Source of the DNA: Neofusicoccum parvum
Lineage: Eukaryota; Ascomycota; Dothideomycetes; Botryosphaeriales; Botryosphaeriaceae
Length of the DNA: 64,000 nt
Assembly: GCA_020912385.1 (NCBI GenBank)
Contig: CP087211.1
Location: forward strand, 620,001-684,000
Reading direction: 5' to 3'
The position numbers and the translations under genes are program-made. Under the pieces are notes generated by a model. It saw nothing but the letters and a program-made list of their open reading frames with translations. It did no database searches and was not told the origin of the DNA. The number at the start of each line of letters is the position of its first letter. Positions within the stretch are counted from its first letter, which is position 1. Positions 35,833 to 47,700 of this stretch are shown one piece after another.

Positions 35833-36206
35833 CTATTTGAAGCACTGCGTGCCGGCCGGCTGGCACCGCTTGCCTTCGGGAGAGTTCTCGCAGAGGACGG
35901 CTGAGAAGTCGGTTAGCGCCGAGCGTCTTTCTCTTTGAGGGAAGGAAGCTTGGAAGATTGGATGGGATGGCGGCGGAAGAAACGTACTCATGCAGTTGCC
36001 GGAGCAGCACTCGGAAACGGAGCCACAGAAGACTGTGGTGAAGATGGATTAGCGCCTTCCATATTAATGGTGAGTGTGAGTGACGTACGACCGTTGGCCA
36101 GGCACTGGCGCGGCTTAAGGGTGAGCTCGGCGCTGGCATCGGCGATGGGGGAGGCGGCGGTGAAGGCGGTGAGGAGCGTGAGAGCGAGGAGAGTGAAGGT
36201 CTTCAT
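35833..36206 (-). CDS. Small secreted cysteine-rich protein (effector-like)
   Basis: Three exons on the minus strand, 36206-36092, 36032-35988 and 35900-35833, give a 75-residue precursor. Introns of 59 and 87 nt are canonical; the second has a perfect GCTAAC branch. Residues 1-19 form a typical signal peptide (hydrophobic Leu/Ala/Thr core, A-A-S cleavage region). The mature part has eight cysteines at 35, 41, 47, 48, 52, 57, 66 and 73: C-x5-C-x5-CC-x3-C-x4-C-x8-C-x6-C. The first six have the C-C-CC-C-C order of inhibitor cystine-knot proteins. I recognise no named family. Likely an extracellular disulfide-stabilised protein; effector, defensin-like or antifungal roles are all possible. The gene sits alone in a gene-poor stretch. 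Confidence 0.83.
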
Positions 36207-37352
36207 TTTGACGGTGGGATGTATCTGATTTGCGGCGTGACGGCTGTGAAGATGAGAGACTTTGAGGTCTAGATGAGACGTCTGTTACTGCCATGAAGTT
36301 ATGGGGTGGAGACCTTCTTATATCCAGGCAATCAGGGAGGTGTGGGGAATGATTGGACTCATGGATTGTGAGCACGGTTCCGCGAGCTGATCTTGGATTG
36401 TCATGGTCCTTTGCGGGGCTAGGCCGGGAGGAAAGGGAGCTGAGACATCTGTTTTGCTTGAGTACTTGTAATTTTGGGTGGAGGGGAAGGAGTTTTCCCT
36501 GTTTACGATGGTGCCTCCAGCTTCATGTGGATTCTAGATGAGTTCTTTCTCAGTGCGGATTGCAATGAGTTCTTGAGCTTCTCAGACGACCAGCATATTC
36601 TGATTCATTTCTCTTGGCGGAAATTGTACTACGTAGGCACGGCTGCCTGAGTACTCGAACCAGTACAGATCGGCACAGACAACATACGAGCAGAAGCGTG
36701 CGTGAACCCGACCGATGTTCCGTCTTGTTACTGCAGATCTTCCTCGATCCCGTCATGACTGAACCAGAGATCAACCTGCATCTTCCCCGCTAAGAGGCTG
36801 TACCCGAAAGTTTACTGTTGAGCCTCAAGAGCTTGCTTTCTCCTCTCTTCCTGCGCATGAGTCGTGAGAGAGCTGCGCACAGATGGCCTGTGGTTGAGGC
36901 GCGCTGTCTCAACTGACTCGCATCGGGGTCCTTGATTGGAGGGTCGGAAGTTGTCGGCAGTGGTTTGATCAGCTTCTCGAAGAGCAGTGCTGTTCCAAGG
37001 ATCTGGAATTTGAAAGTCCGAGGGAAGAGGTTGCTTGGAAGTCGGGTGGGGCTGGGATGCACCGTAGGGCTGGACGCATGCATGTCATTCCCGCTAGCTT
37101 AAGCTTGCCTTTCCCTATAGCTTAAGCTTGCCTTTCCCTATAGCTTAAGCTTGCCATTCCCTCATCAAATGCCATAGCCGCAAGTAATTGAAGCAACGCC
37201 TTCTGAATACAAACTTTAGAAAGAGGAAAGAAGGAAAGCTTCACGACCCAAAACCGATCCCAGATTGACTTGTAAGCCTCCAATTCAACGGAGTCATTTG
37301 AATTCTATTGCTATCTCATCGTCATATTCATTCACTAGACATTAAGCACCGC
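36207..37352. other. Intergenic with tandem repeat
   Basis: 1.15 kb between the secreted-protein gene and the aspartic-protease-like gene. Apart from the 23-bp tandem repeat at 37095 nothing is recognised. Confidence 0.5.
37095..37163. repeat. 23-bp tandem repeat, three copies
   Basis: Three adjacent copies at 37095-37117, 37118-37140 and 37141-37163. Copies 1 and 2 are identical; copy 3 differs at two positions. Each unit carries the palindrome AGCTTAAGCT and a pyrimidine-rich half. It lies about 190 bp beyond the stop codon of the aspartic-protease-like gene. Confidence 0.95.
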
Positions 37353-38657
37353 CTAAGGCAGGCCCTCCCCGCTCTTCACGACCGTAACCTCGCCCAAGCC
37401 ATCCACGCCCTCCTCGGCACCGCTCGACACACCACCCTGGGCAATGGCAATCTCCTTGGTGTCATCGTTGAACGCCAAAAAGGCGCTGGTGAAGAACGGC
37501 GCGCCCAGGGCACACGCGCCGGTCGACTCGAGCGTGAAGCTCAGGGCGCACACGTCGGTCTCGTTGTAGTAGTCGTTGATGCCGCGGGCGTAGCTGCGCA
37601 GCGGGACCCTGACCGTGACCTCGTCGCCACCAACACCCGCGAACGAGTAGTCCAGCGTGCGGTTCGCGGGGATGGAGTCGCACGGGCCGGGCCAGGCGGG
37701 GTAGCCGTGCGAGTCGACGAGGCCGGTGGCGTTGAGGAAGGCGGCGGTGGCCAGCGGCAGGTTCTCGGTGCCGAAGCCCGAGTCGACGAGGCACTGCGGG
37801 CTGCGCGTGGTGTCGACGGGGATGGCGCGGCCGGCGACGCTGAAGCGCGGCGTGGCCACGTAGTAGCCGACGTAGGTGCCCTCGGGCGGGTGCTGCGCGA
37901 CCTTGACCAGCGGCGCCGCGTACTTGTCGGCCGGCGGCAGCGCGCCGAACAGCGCGGTGCCGTGGAACTCGCCCGTCACGGCGGCCGGCGGCGCGTCGAA
38001 CCACATGCTGAGCGTCGGCGACTCGATCTGGCCGGTCGCCAGCAGGTCGCCGCGGAACGACGGCCCCACGGTGGTGTTGGTGTTCTCCGAGAGCCCCAGG
38101 ATGCTGCGCTCGTACTCCATGCCGCTGCACGTGGTGCCGCGCGAGCGCACGAGCGTGAAGTTGGCCAGCTGCACCTTCTGGTTGGCCAGGCTGGGGTACT
38201 TGGCGTTGGTGAAGGAAATGGTGTCGTTGACGCTGGCCGGCGCCTGGATGATCTTGCCGTTGCCGCCGTACGCGTACGCCTGGCCCTGGTGCTCGAGCCC
38301 GGCCGCCGTCGACGACGCCGGGTAGTTGAAGAACGGCGTCACGTCCTCGGTGCACGGCCCAATGCCGCCGAGGTACGGGCTGCCGGAGTTGATGGTGCCA
38401 TTGGGGCCGTAGACCTGTCATTCCGTCAGCGCGTTGGTCGTCTTGAGGTGTCTGGTCCAACTCACCCAGAAGTTGGCGGATCCCAGGTCGACAACCGTCT
38501 CGATGGGAGTCTGGCCGGGAGTCCCGTAGACGATGTCGGTCGAGACCTTGGGGTAGCCTCCGTACTTGTAGGACAGAGGGAGGATCTTGGGAGTCTGCGC
38601 CTGTCTCGCGGTAGGAGCGGCGGCCGCAAGGACGGGCAGAAGCAGGAGCGGGAACAT
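37353..38657 (-). CDS. Secreted aspartic-protease-like protein (A1 fold) with altered active-site motifs
   Basis: Two exons, 38657-38466 and 38414-37353, give 417 residues. The 51-nt intron splits the motif W-V. A signal peptide covers about residues 1-14 (Leu/Ala core), followed by a short propeptide-like part. The family layout is a two-lobed pepsin: first motif VVDLGSANFWV (Asp57; normally D-T-G-S) and second LVDSGFGTENL (Asp275; normally D-S/T-G-T). Both catalytic Asp are kept but the following Thr are Leu and Phe. A Tyr in the flap region and several N-glycosylation sequons are present. No C-terminal GPI signal is seen. It may be an active non-canonical protease or an inactive homologue. 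It is divergent from a sedolisin gene over 927 bp. Confidence 0.88.
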
Positions 38658-39584
38658 GGCAGCGAGGGGACGCAGAAAAGACTTCTGACTTCTGTAAAGC
38701 GAGGGACGGAGTGGCTCTGGCTGCTGGAGGGCAATTGGCCGGACGACGCTGGGTGTTTATATGGTTATGGAAACACGACGCCCTGCCGGGAGTGCTACGC
38801 CTCGCCAACGGTAAGGCCGGCACGGTCCCGCTCTTCATGATGCTTCGTGTTAACCTTGTTTCCTCCGACAGGGGCGCCGGCTCGGGAACTGCCTTCTTGG
38901 GGCTGGCGGCCGATGGGCCGGGCTTGGCGGATGTAAATATAGGCGGTGCTACGCCGCAAAGAATCGGCGCGAGCGGACAGCATGATCACGGCCGGTCCTT
39001 TGCAATGGTGCGCTCGTGTTCAGTGCCAATCGCAGCGGATTCCGCCAATGGCGGGGAGTTTCAAGGGCGACAGCAGGGCTGGCCGGGGCAGCAGTGGGCG
39101 GGCTCGGACCGAGCAGCTCGCATAGTACTGTGGCGCCGGCTGGCCAATAAACAAGAAACGTCCGCCTTCTAGCGCCGTTCTAGACGGAGTGGCTGCTTGC
39201 AACGGCCCAGCTGCTCGAGCTGCCCCTTAGCATGGCCTCAGAGCCGCGGTGCACAGCTAGTTGGGATCAGCACGCAGGCGTCGAGCCGAGCACTGCCAGA
39301 CTGCCAGCTCGCCGCCCGACGAGACCAGTCGGCGCATCGGTGGCGTGCGCGCATTGAATCACACAGCGCTAGCCCTAGAGAGCCCTCCACACGCAGGGTG
39401 CAGCCGCTGGCATCGTGAATACGAGCACTGCAGTTGTGACAGTGACATCCCACCCACCGCGCTCTAACCGCGATTCCACCCCAGCCCGTCCGAGAATGGC
39501 GCTATATTAGACCACACCACTGTGACTTCCCAGCGCCCCAACTCCGGTTCGTTTCTCTCGCTTCCCGCCCGCAATCGAAGAGCA
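38658..39584. promoter_or_regulatory. Shared upstream region of two secreted protease genes
   Basis: 927 bp between the two start codons. A CTTGGC at 38923-38928 matches the core recognised by the pH regulator PacC (GCCARG on the other strand), but one such hexamer can occur by chance. No other site is claimed. Confidence 0.45.
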
Positions 39585-41339
39585 ATGCGTCTGAACGCTG
39601 TTCTGGCTGCTGCCCTCTGGGCCTTTTCCCGAACCGGGTCCTGCCGGGCGTTGATCTCGCGCGCCGCCGACCTGATCGAGCATGAGTCGACGCCCGCTCT
39701 GCCCGCGGGGTGGGCTTTCCAGTCCAAGGCCAGCGACAACGAGACGCTGAGCCTGCGCATCGCCCTGCACCGGCCTCATTCGGACTACCTGCGGATAGCC
39801 GAGGACGTCAGTGACCCGGACTCGCCCAACTACGGCAGCTACCTCAGCGCCGACCAGCTGCAGGCCGTCCTCCCCGACACCTCTTCAGCCGGCTCCGCAG
39901 TGATCGCCTGGCTGGAGTCCGAAGGCGTCCGCAGAGTCTCCCAGAAGGGCGAATGGGTCAACTTCGAGACGACCGTGGGGCGCGCACGCGACGTCTTCAA
40001 CGCCGACTTCGCGCGCTACAGCTACCGGGGCCAGTCTCCGGTGCTGCGGACGCAGTCCTACAGCGTGCCGGCCGGCCTCGCCGACAGCATCGACTTCCTC
40101 TTCCCGGCGACGCAGTTCCTGGGCATCAGCCGGTACCACGCGCCCACGCTCCAGGCGCGGCAGCACAACCTGCCCACGCCGCCCAACTGCACCGTCGACA
40201 CGTGCCCGTCCAACCTCAAGACCAAGTACAACATCAACTACTACCCGCCGGACGCCTCCTCGGGCGCCACCATCGCCATCGCCGGCTTCCTCGAGGAGTA
40301 CCCCAGCCACGCGGACCTGCAGTCCTTCCTGCAGACCTACGGCCTCTCCAACACCACCACCACCAACTACACCACCGCGCTGATCAACGGCGGCCTCGCC
40401 CCCGCCGCCCCCGCCACCGTCGGCGTCGAGGCCATGCTCGACCTCGAGTACTCCCTCGCCTTCACCGGGCCCCTCCCCGCCACCTACCTCTCGACCGGCG
40501 GCCGCCCCCCGCAGCTGCTCCAGCCCGGCAACACCACCGTGCCCCCCTCCGCCGCCGGCAACGAGCCGTACCTCGAGTTCCTCGAGCACCTGCTCGCCCT
40601 GGCCGCCCCTCCCACCGTCATCTCCATCTCCTACTCCGACGACGAGCAAACCGTGCCGCCCGCCTACGCCGCCCGCGTCTGCGACCTGTTCGGCCGTCTC
40701 GCCCTCCGCGGCGTCACCGTGATCGACGCCTCCGGCGACGGCGGCGCTCTCGGCACCGGCACAACGACCTGCGTCGGGCCGTCCGGGGCGCCGCGCTTCA
40801 TCCCGACGTTCCCAGCGACGTGCCCGTGGGTGACCTCCGTCGGCGCGACGGCGGCCTGGGGCGGGCCGGCGTCGTACAGCGCGGGCGGCTTCTCCGACTA
40901 CTTCGCGCGGCCGGCGTGGCAGGAGGCCGCCGTCGCCGGCTACGTCGCCGCGCTCAACGGCAGCCACGCCGCCTACTACGACGCCCGCGGCCGCGCCTTC
41001 CCGGACGTGGCGCTGATCGGGAACGACTACGTCGTCACCGTCGGCGGCTACAGCTTCCAGGCCAAGGGCACGTCGGCCAGCACCCCCGTGTTCGCCGCCA
41101 TGGTCGCGCTGCTGAACGACCTGCGCCTGCGCGCCGGGAAGCCGGTGCTCGGGTTTTTGAATCCGCTGCTGTACTCCGAGAAGGCGAAGGGCGTGTACAG
41201 GGACGTGGTCGAGGGCCAGACGGGCGGCTGCTCGGATGCGACCTCGTTCGAGCTTGGGTGGGAGGCGTTGCCCGGGTGGGACGCGGCGACGGGGTTGGGG
41301 GAGCCGGATTGGGAGAAGTTGAGGGATGTCGTGGTTTGA
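39585..41339 (+). CDS. Sedolisin-family secreted protease (tripeptidyl-peptidase type, S53)
   Basis: A single exon of 584 residues. ATG at 39585 gives a signal-peptide-like start (L-A-A-A-L-W-A-F). An activation prodomain runs to about residue 195 (PNYGSYLSADQL; FETTVGRARDVFNADF). The catalytic domain has the sedolisin residues: Glu282 and Asp286 in GVEAMLDLEYS, Asp385 in DASGDGG, and Ser497 in K-G-T-S-A-S-T-P, with the Ca-binding Asp in the C-terminal F-P-D-V/GWDAATG region. It acts at acid pH outside the cell, removing tripeptides from protein N-termini if it is a tripeptidyl peptidase. The frame is strongly GC-biased at third positions. It is divergent from an aspartic-protease-like gene, suggesting a joint role in acid protein digestion. 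Confidence 0.95.
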   Translation: MRLNAVLAAALWAFSRTGSCRALISRAADLIEHESTPALPAGWAFQSKASDNETLSLRIALHRPHSDYLRIAEDVSDPDSPNYGSYLSADQLQAVLPDTSSAGSAVIAWLESEGVRRVSQKGEWVNFETTVGRARDVFNADFARYSYRGQSPVLRTQSYSVPAGLADSIDFLFPATQFLGISRYHAPTLQARQHNLPTPPNCTVDTCPSNLKTKYNINYYPPDASSGATIAIAGFLEEYPSHADLQSFLQTYGLSNTTTTNYTTALINGGLAPAAPATVGVEAMLDLEYSLAFTGPLPATYLSTGGRPPQLLQPGNTTVPPSAAGNEPYLEFLEHLLALAAPPTVISISYSDDEQTVPPAYAARVCDLFGRLALRGVTVIDASGDGGALGTGTTTCVGPSGAPRFIPTFPATCPWVTSVGATAAWGGPASYSAGGFSDYFARPAWQEAAVAGYVAALNGSHAAYYDARGRAFPDVALIGNDYVVTVGGYSFQAKGTSASTPVFAAMVALLNDLRLRAGKPVLGFLNPLLYSEKAKGVYRDVVEGQTGGCSDATSFELGWEALPGWDAATGLGEPDWEKLRDVVV

Positions 41340-41734
41340 GCGGCGATGCTCCTTGGATTGGCTGGAATATGCTGAAGGGTTGAAAGAGCGCTGTGGTTAA
41401 TGTTAATGACATCGAATGGATGAGATAAGCGTTCGGCTAAGTACACAAGCAATGATATGACGTGTGTGGTAGTGCTGACTCTCCGGATCGGTTATTTATG
41501 CTTCATTTTACGCTTCAACTTTAAGCGCTGTGGCGTTTGTGGCGGCTCTAGCGAGCTGATCCTGAAGTCTGTCAACATCTCCAAACCTTCACTTACCGCG
41601 GTGATGAGAACCACCTCGAGGATTGCGTATCTTCCATTTGTATCTGCATCTCAGTCTACAATGCTCACAGGAACTTAGGTTCCCCTCCATTCCTCACCCT
41701 CACTCTTACTGCATCCCTCCCCTCCTCCACCAAC
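41340..41734. other. Intergenic between convergent genes
   Basis: 395 bp between the stop codons of the sedolisin and MEC1 genes. Nothing is recognised. Confidence 0.5.
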
Positions 41735-44700
41735 CTAAAAGAACGCGCACCACCCAATATACATAGCCGCCAGATTATGCGGATCCCTCGCTTTCTCAAT
41801 CAGCGAATCGACATACCCCTCCACGCTCAACGGCACCGTCTCGTTCGGCAAGAACCCCTTGACCTTCCGCTTGACGCCCGCCAGCACCTCTTCGGGCGTG
41901 TTCGGCACATCCCTAACCTTCTTCCTGCGCTTCTCTACGAAATCCGCCGTCGGATCGTACAGGAAAGTCTCCAAGATAGTCATCAGGGTATCGATGTGCT
42001 GCCTTAGCTGCCGCAGCGTCAGCTCCGCAGCCAACCGAAACGGACCCTCGACGCCGTACGCGCCCATGGCGTCGACCATGTTGTGCGTGAGCCGGAACGG
42101 TACGAGCTCCGGCTTCTCGAACGTCAGGCCCTTGTCGAACAGGCAGTTGAAGTCGACGTGGAAGACGCGCCCGTCGTCCTCGATCAGCAGCAGGTTTTCG
42201 CCGTGCCGGTCGCCCAGCCCCAGCACGTGGCCGACGATGGACATGACGGCGCACGATCGTGTGTACTTGAGCCGTGCTGCGAACCACGCTTCCGGCTCTG
42301 GGTAGGTTTCGATGAACCACTCGTGCAGCACAGGCCGGAAGTATTTGATGATGTCGTCGGTGAAGATGCTGATCTTGTCAGGGTGGCTGCAGGCTTCGTT
42401 GAGCTTCTCCTTCGTGATGGTGTAATCGATCTTCATGTTCTTCTCACGGTAGAGCTTGAGGATGATGTCGCGCATGGGTTTGAGGCCGTCGACCCACTCG
42501 CACGCGCCGCACTCCTCGTTCAATGGCGTCACGGCGTACGTCCTGATGTCAAGCCGCCTCTTGCTCGACTCGACGTCACCCAAGAGAGCGCGGTTGACCA
42601 TAGCGTTGAATTCCATCAGTCGCTGATCCTTGCGGAGATCGTCTTTGGGTTTGCAGAGGAGGCCGTAAGGACGCCCGTCCGAACCGCGGACAACCACCTT
42701 GCGCGGGCGCTGCAGGGAGTTGAGAATGAGAACATCATCGCTGAAAGACGAAATGGTGACGACATTCCCGGAGAACGCAGCCTTGTAGCTCCTAGGTATC
42801 ACTTCTGCATTGCGCGGAAGGCTCGCGACCAGGGTTGCTTCAATCGGAACGACTAGACCGCATGGAGCAAGCTTGTGTGCGAAGCCCAAGTTTCTGGACA
42901 GGCTGACCCGGGCGGCTCTCTGGTCTACGTGTGCATCGCAAGCTTGCAACAGAGCCTCTGAGAGTCGTTGACCCTGCACCACCAATGTTTTCAAATCAAT
43001 ACTGGATGATTCCGATGTCCTGGCTTTCTTGCCGACCTCCTGTATGGCTGTCAGTGTTTTGAGCGGGGTACTTTTCTCGAGAAAGCTTACCCTCAACTTC
43101 ATCAGCAACGCTGAGCCTCGACTGGATCGAACATTATCTTTAGCTTTTGCAACAGCCAGAAGGCTCCAAAGTGATTGCTGTGGATGAATTTGGGCAATTC
43201 TGAGAATGATTTTGGAGAGAATGTCGTAAGTCGTCGGATGCTGGTGGCTGATGCGCGTGATCATCTGCGGCAAAGCAGTGTAGAAGACAAATGCTGGTAA
43301 CCTCTCCAGAACGTACTTCTGGATCTGCTTATGGATTAAGTCTAGACGTCTGGCTCGGACGACGGCAACGTTCTCCCTTAAAGCCGTTAGTTCAAGTTTG
43401 ACTTTTAATGCTCGTTTTCGTACTTACTCCCTCTCATAGCGCTGTATGTGTTTCTCCCAATCCCGTGGAAGAATGTCACGGGAAGCCTCCATTCCCAGAT
43501 CAAGCCATAGAGTGAGGACCTTTGGTATTATTTCGTAAAGGTGCTTGGTGCCGTACATGACTCCGCGCAGATAGTTCTCGACGATGAGCCTAGCATGTTC
43601 ACCGCACTTCGTCGAGAAACTGACCTTTTCTTGTGACTTGTCCGATTCCAGCAACTTGAGGTAATGCTTGCCAAGAAAGTAATGCCCCTTCTCCCACCTA
43701 TTGCAAAGTCTGATGGCAGTGTGATAGCACAGGATGATGTTTTGAGAAGACGACTGCCCCGATTGATCCAACCATTTGGCTTTCAGAAGGTATGCTTCTG
43801 CCGAGAGCTTGTTGACAATTTGCCGTTGCTCTTCATCCGTTGCTATGCTGTCCGCGACATCTGCTGGGGTTTGCTCGGGCGCGAATACATTTGCGGCAAT
43901 TGCGCCTTCGAGGTTCTGGATCGCCTGCCTATGGTGACCGCTCTTCCACAGCAAGCGCGAATGTTCAATCTTGGCCTCGCTCTCCCCCAACCGAGTTGCG
44001 TGAAGGACCGCATTGAAAGCCGTGCTGATTTGTCTGGCTTTCCGCGCTAGTCTGGAAGTAGTGAGCCAGGAAGATGCAAGGTCAATATTGCTGAAACCTC
44101 TTGGAGAGAGCTGCATTGCTGCTCGTCGTAGGCCAAGGACGTATTGTTTCTCTGCCGTGTAGGCCCCAAGTACATCCAGGCGCCGGTCCATGATCTTGAG
44201 TAGGTCCTCGCGATTGAGTTGGGAGACAGGCGTTGCTCCGACGATGGCCTCAATCTCGTACAAGACATGTAACTTCAGCATGGGATCATGACATGCCTGA
44301 AGAGAAGCGGTGGTTGAAGGTGAAAGTCCCTTGGCAATGGCCTCCCTTATCTCGTTGATCTTCCCTGTGAAGCCCTCACTATCCTTGTTGCGTAAGGACA
44401 AGAAGGCCTCGCCGATTCCAACATTGAACTCTTGAATATTGGCAGGAGCAGCGGAGAGGAGTTCTTCTAACGCTCGCCATTTGCCAGTAATCCAAGAGGC
44501 CTCTGCTGCAAGTGAAAGGACCTTTGGCGTGCATGATCCCATTGAGTGCTGGAAGCTCTCTACTTGAGCCAAGAGTGATTCTGCGACACCATTAGAATAA
44601 TGAATAGGCCGCGCCTCGATGACTTACCATATTGACCGGACTCCCGCAAACAAGTGAAGAGTTGATACTGAATCTCCGAATCATCCGGCTTCTCGGCTAA

Positions 44701-47700
44701 GGACAATTCGTACCAACTCTGTGCTGCGGTCCATCTACCGGCCCTACGATGCTCCAAAACTTGCTGTGCTGGGTCAAGTATCTGCAGGTGAGCAGATATG
44801 CCTTCAATTCCGTCTGGCTCGTCAATTTGGGTGTAGATGTGTTGAAGATGCTGGTAGAGAGCCTCTTGATCCATGTGCTCGTTTGATAGCTCAGCTTGTT
44901 CCTTTCTCTGCCGCACGTACTGCTCCCAATGGAAGAGCGCTCGGGCGTAGGAGCCACACTCCACAGCGCGTCGAGAAATGACTTCGGCAGGTATGAAATG
45001 AAGCACACGTTCAATGCTGCTGATCTGAGACACGGCAGTGACCTCGTCAAGCTCCGATGGCTCCCTCCCAGACCTTGACGCAAGGACACGAGCTTCGTTC
45101 AGTTGTTTACGCTTCTCTTGAAGCCATTTCGACATGTAGTCGAGTACCTGGAAGACATTCTGAGAAGCGTCAGTCACGGCCGAATGGAAGTTCAAGCGGC
45201 ATATCATACCTCACTACACTGCTTCAAAATGTCACTCCTCGGCCCTGATCCTTCGATTTCGGTCTCCAGAATTATGAGGAGCTCCTGGCTGATGTCCTCG
45301 ATCTCCTGTTCTGTCCCTCCCAGAATGACATTAACTACTGTGAAGGGTAATAAAAAGGTTGCGATAGCCAAGTCGTGCTTTTTGATGATCCTGGAGAGTA
45401 CTGGGAACATCGTTTGCGCGTTATCGCCTTTGGGCCGCTGAAGTAGATCGAAGACAAATTCTCGCAGCCATATTGCGTGGGTGATCTGTGCCTTGTAAAT
45501 CGGGTAGTTCTGGGTAACTATCGGTGCCCTGTTTGCATTCTGCTTCACTTCGTATCTCGAGTTTAGCAGAGGCGTAAGCGTAGTCCGTATTGTCTCAGGA
45601 ATCTCCATCCACCGTTGATGGGTTGGACTCCCTTGTGATGAGCGGGGCTGGGCAATAAGTTCCTTGCCAAAACAACAAAACTTGAGCATTTCTTGCATGA
45701 CATACGCAATGAAAGCTTGGTTCTGGGCGTTGGTGGCCGAATTGTAAGCTTTTACCAGGACAGACTCCAGCATGAATGCGACAAACTCGATTGCCTCATC
45801 AGCGCGGTCAAAATTTGACAGAACAAGAATCTCGCGCCGTGGTCTCACCGTCTCAGTTCGTGAGGGGTCCAAACAGCCAACGACACCGAGACATTGGGCG
45901 GCCAACGTGGCGATTTCCGAGTGGTTTTCAGTGAATCTGACGGATGCATCCAGAATTGCGCGACAAAGCTCTGCGATCGCGGAACTTGGATGTTGGCTGA
46001 TAGTCGTTTCATGGAGGAACTGTTGGTGTATTTCAAGATAGGATTTCAGCTCCTCCAAGGCCTGAGCGACAACCGATGCATTCTCGTCCCGGCAGCGCCG
46101 GGTGAAAGCCACAATCTGATTGATCGGAGACTTCTCCCGGAGTTTGGTGATCTGGGCTTCCGTCTTGCTGAACACAGGAATTGACTTCAATGATGGCAAC
46201 ATGTCGATTCTTTCGTGGAGAAGAGCTTTGTGCCTGTGGACCATGTCTGAGATTGTCTCGTCAGCCTTTTCCTGGGTTTCTGGGACGAATGATTCCCAAT
46301 ATCGGACCACCACAGAGAAAGTCTGGTCAATGAGCGGCTCGACATCTTCTCCGTCAACGGCTTTCACGAGTGCAGACCAAGCAAAGAATGCTTTGTTGCA
46401 TAATTGTGGCACATCTAATGCTGACTGGAGACATGCGCGGATCTGCTGACGTCAGTATGAACTGTGAGCTGATATTGTGGGTTTCGTTGATTACCTGAGG
46501 TAATGCAGGACTTATATCAGCTCCTGCCAGGTTGATGAGCTCCTCGATAGCACCAAGGCATCTATTCCTCTCCGACAGGGGTCGCGGATCCTTCTGGTCA
46601 TCGATTAATGACGAGAAATCTGCCATGACACCAAGAATGTTATTCTGGAAGAAATTTTCCAATGCTTTGGTCTCTTTGGTATGCCTGCTCGACCCTCCCG
46701 GTCGGCGGTCACAGAGCATAGCAAACGTGATGAATGCTTGGTGGATCTTGATAGATTAGTCTCATGAAGCAACAAGTTGCGCGAAGTTGTACCAACCTGC
46801 TTTTTCCTTGCGCCTTCCTCTCCGGCTGCAGCCTTGAGAATCTCGCAGGCGATGAGAACGGGCTGTGTCTTGATCAAGCTGGACAAATCCTCTTTCTCAA
46901 ACTCAGGTACAGATGCGCATAAGAGCGCAGTGGCAGATGTTTCGATGTCGTCAGCAGGATGCATCAAGAGCTCGGCCAAGATTGAAGCAAGATTCTCTTT
47001 TGGCTGGAGGCATACGTCTTGTACCGTGGTGTTCCGCGCGGCTGCAATCCTTTTGAGCACATCTTTTTTCTTGTTCAGCACAAAGTACGGCAGTATCTCC
47101 CTCTGTGTCCTTTCAAGTAGCTGGTTGACGCTCATATCAAGAAGGTCTGCAAGTTGTTGTGCCTTCTGGGGTCGGACACATATGTCCTTGAATACTTCGA
47201 AACCAATGATTCGCCAGTAAGGCTTCAGTATCTCCGAGAGTTTGCAGTTGAAAGCTTCGGCAAGGGATGCAAGCTGTTTCGTGTCAGTACCACTTCATAC
47301 GGGCAAATTACCAGCCTACCTCGTTGTACGCGACTCCGTAGATCATAGGATGTGTGTGACCGAGATAATTGACTAATTGTTGTAGCGCAATTTGGAGTTC
47401 TTCATTGCCGCAGACCCTTGTGGTAATATTAGCATACAGTTGGATGTATCATGATCATGGCTTACCTTGCTACTTGACCCCATGCGAGGATTAGTGTTTC
47501 CTGTTCCCCAAGCTCATTTTGGTCTGCGATCTGCAGCATGTGTTCAAGAACTGCCAAGCGATTTCGTTCACGGACATCCTCTGGAACGTCATCATGCAAG
47601 AAGACAGGCAGAGCACGTCTTGAAATCGGTCAGCTCAGCTTTTGGAATGTGATTTGGAAGGTGAACTTACCCAGCAGCGATGCGTAGCTCTCTCAAAGAG

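Noticed and set aside
37308..38840. 510-codon plus-strand frame
   Set aside because: An antisense shadow of the aspartic-protease-like gene caused by high third-position GC.
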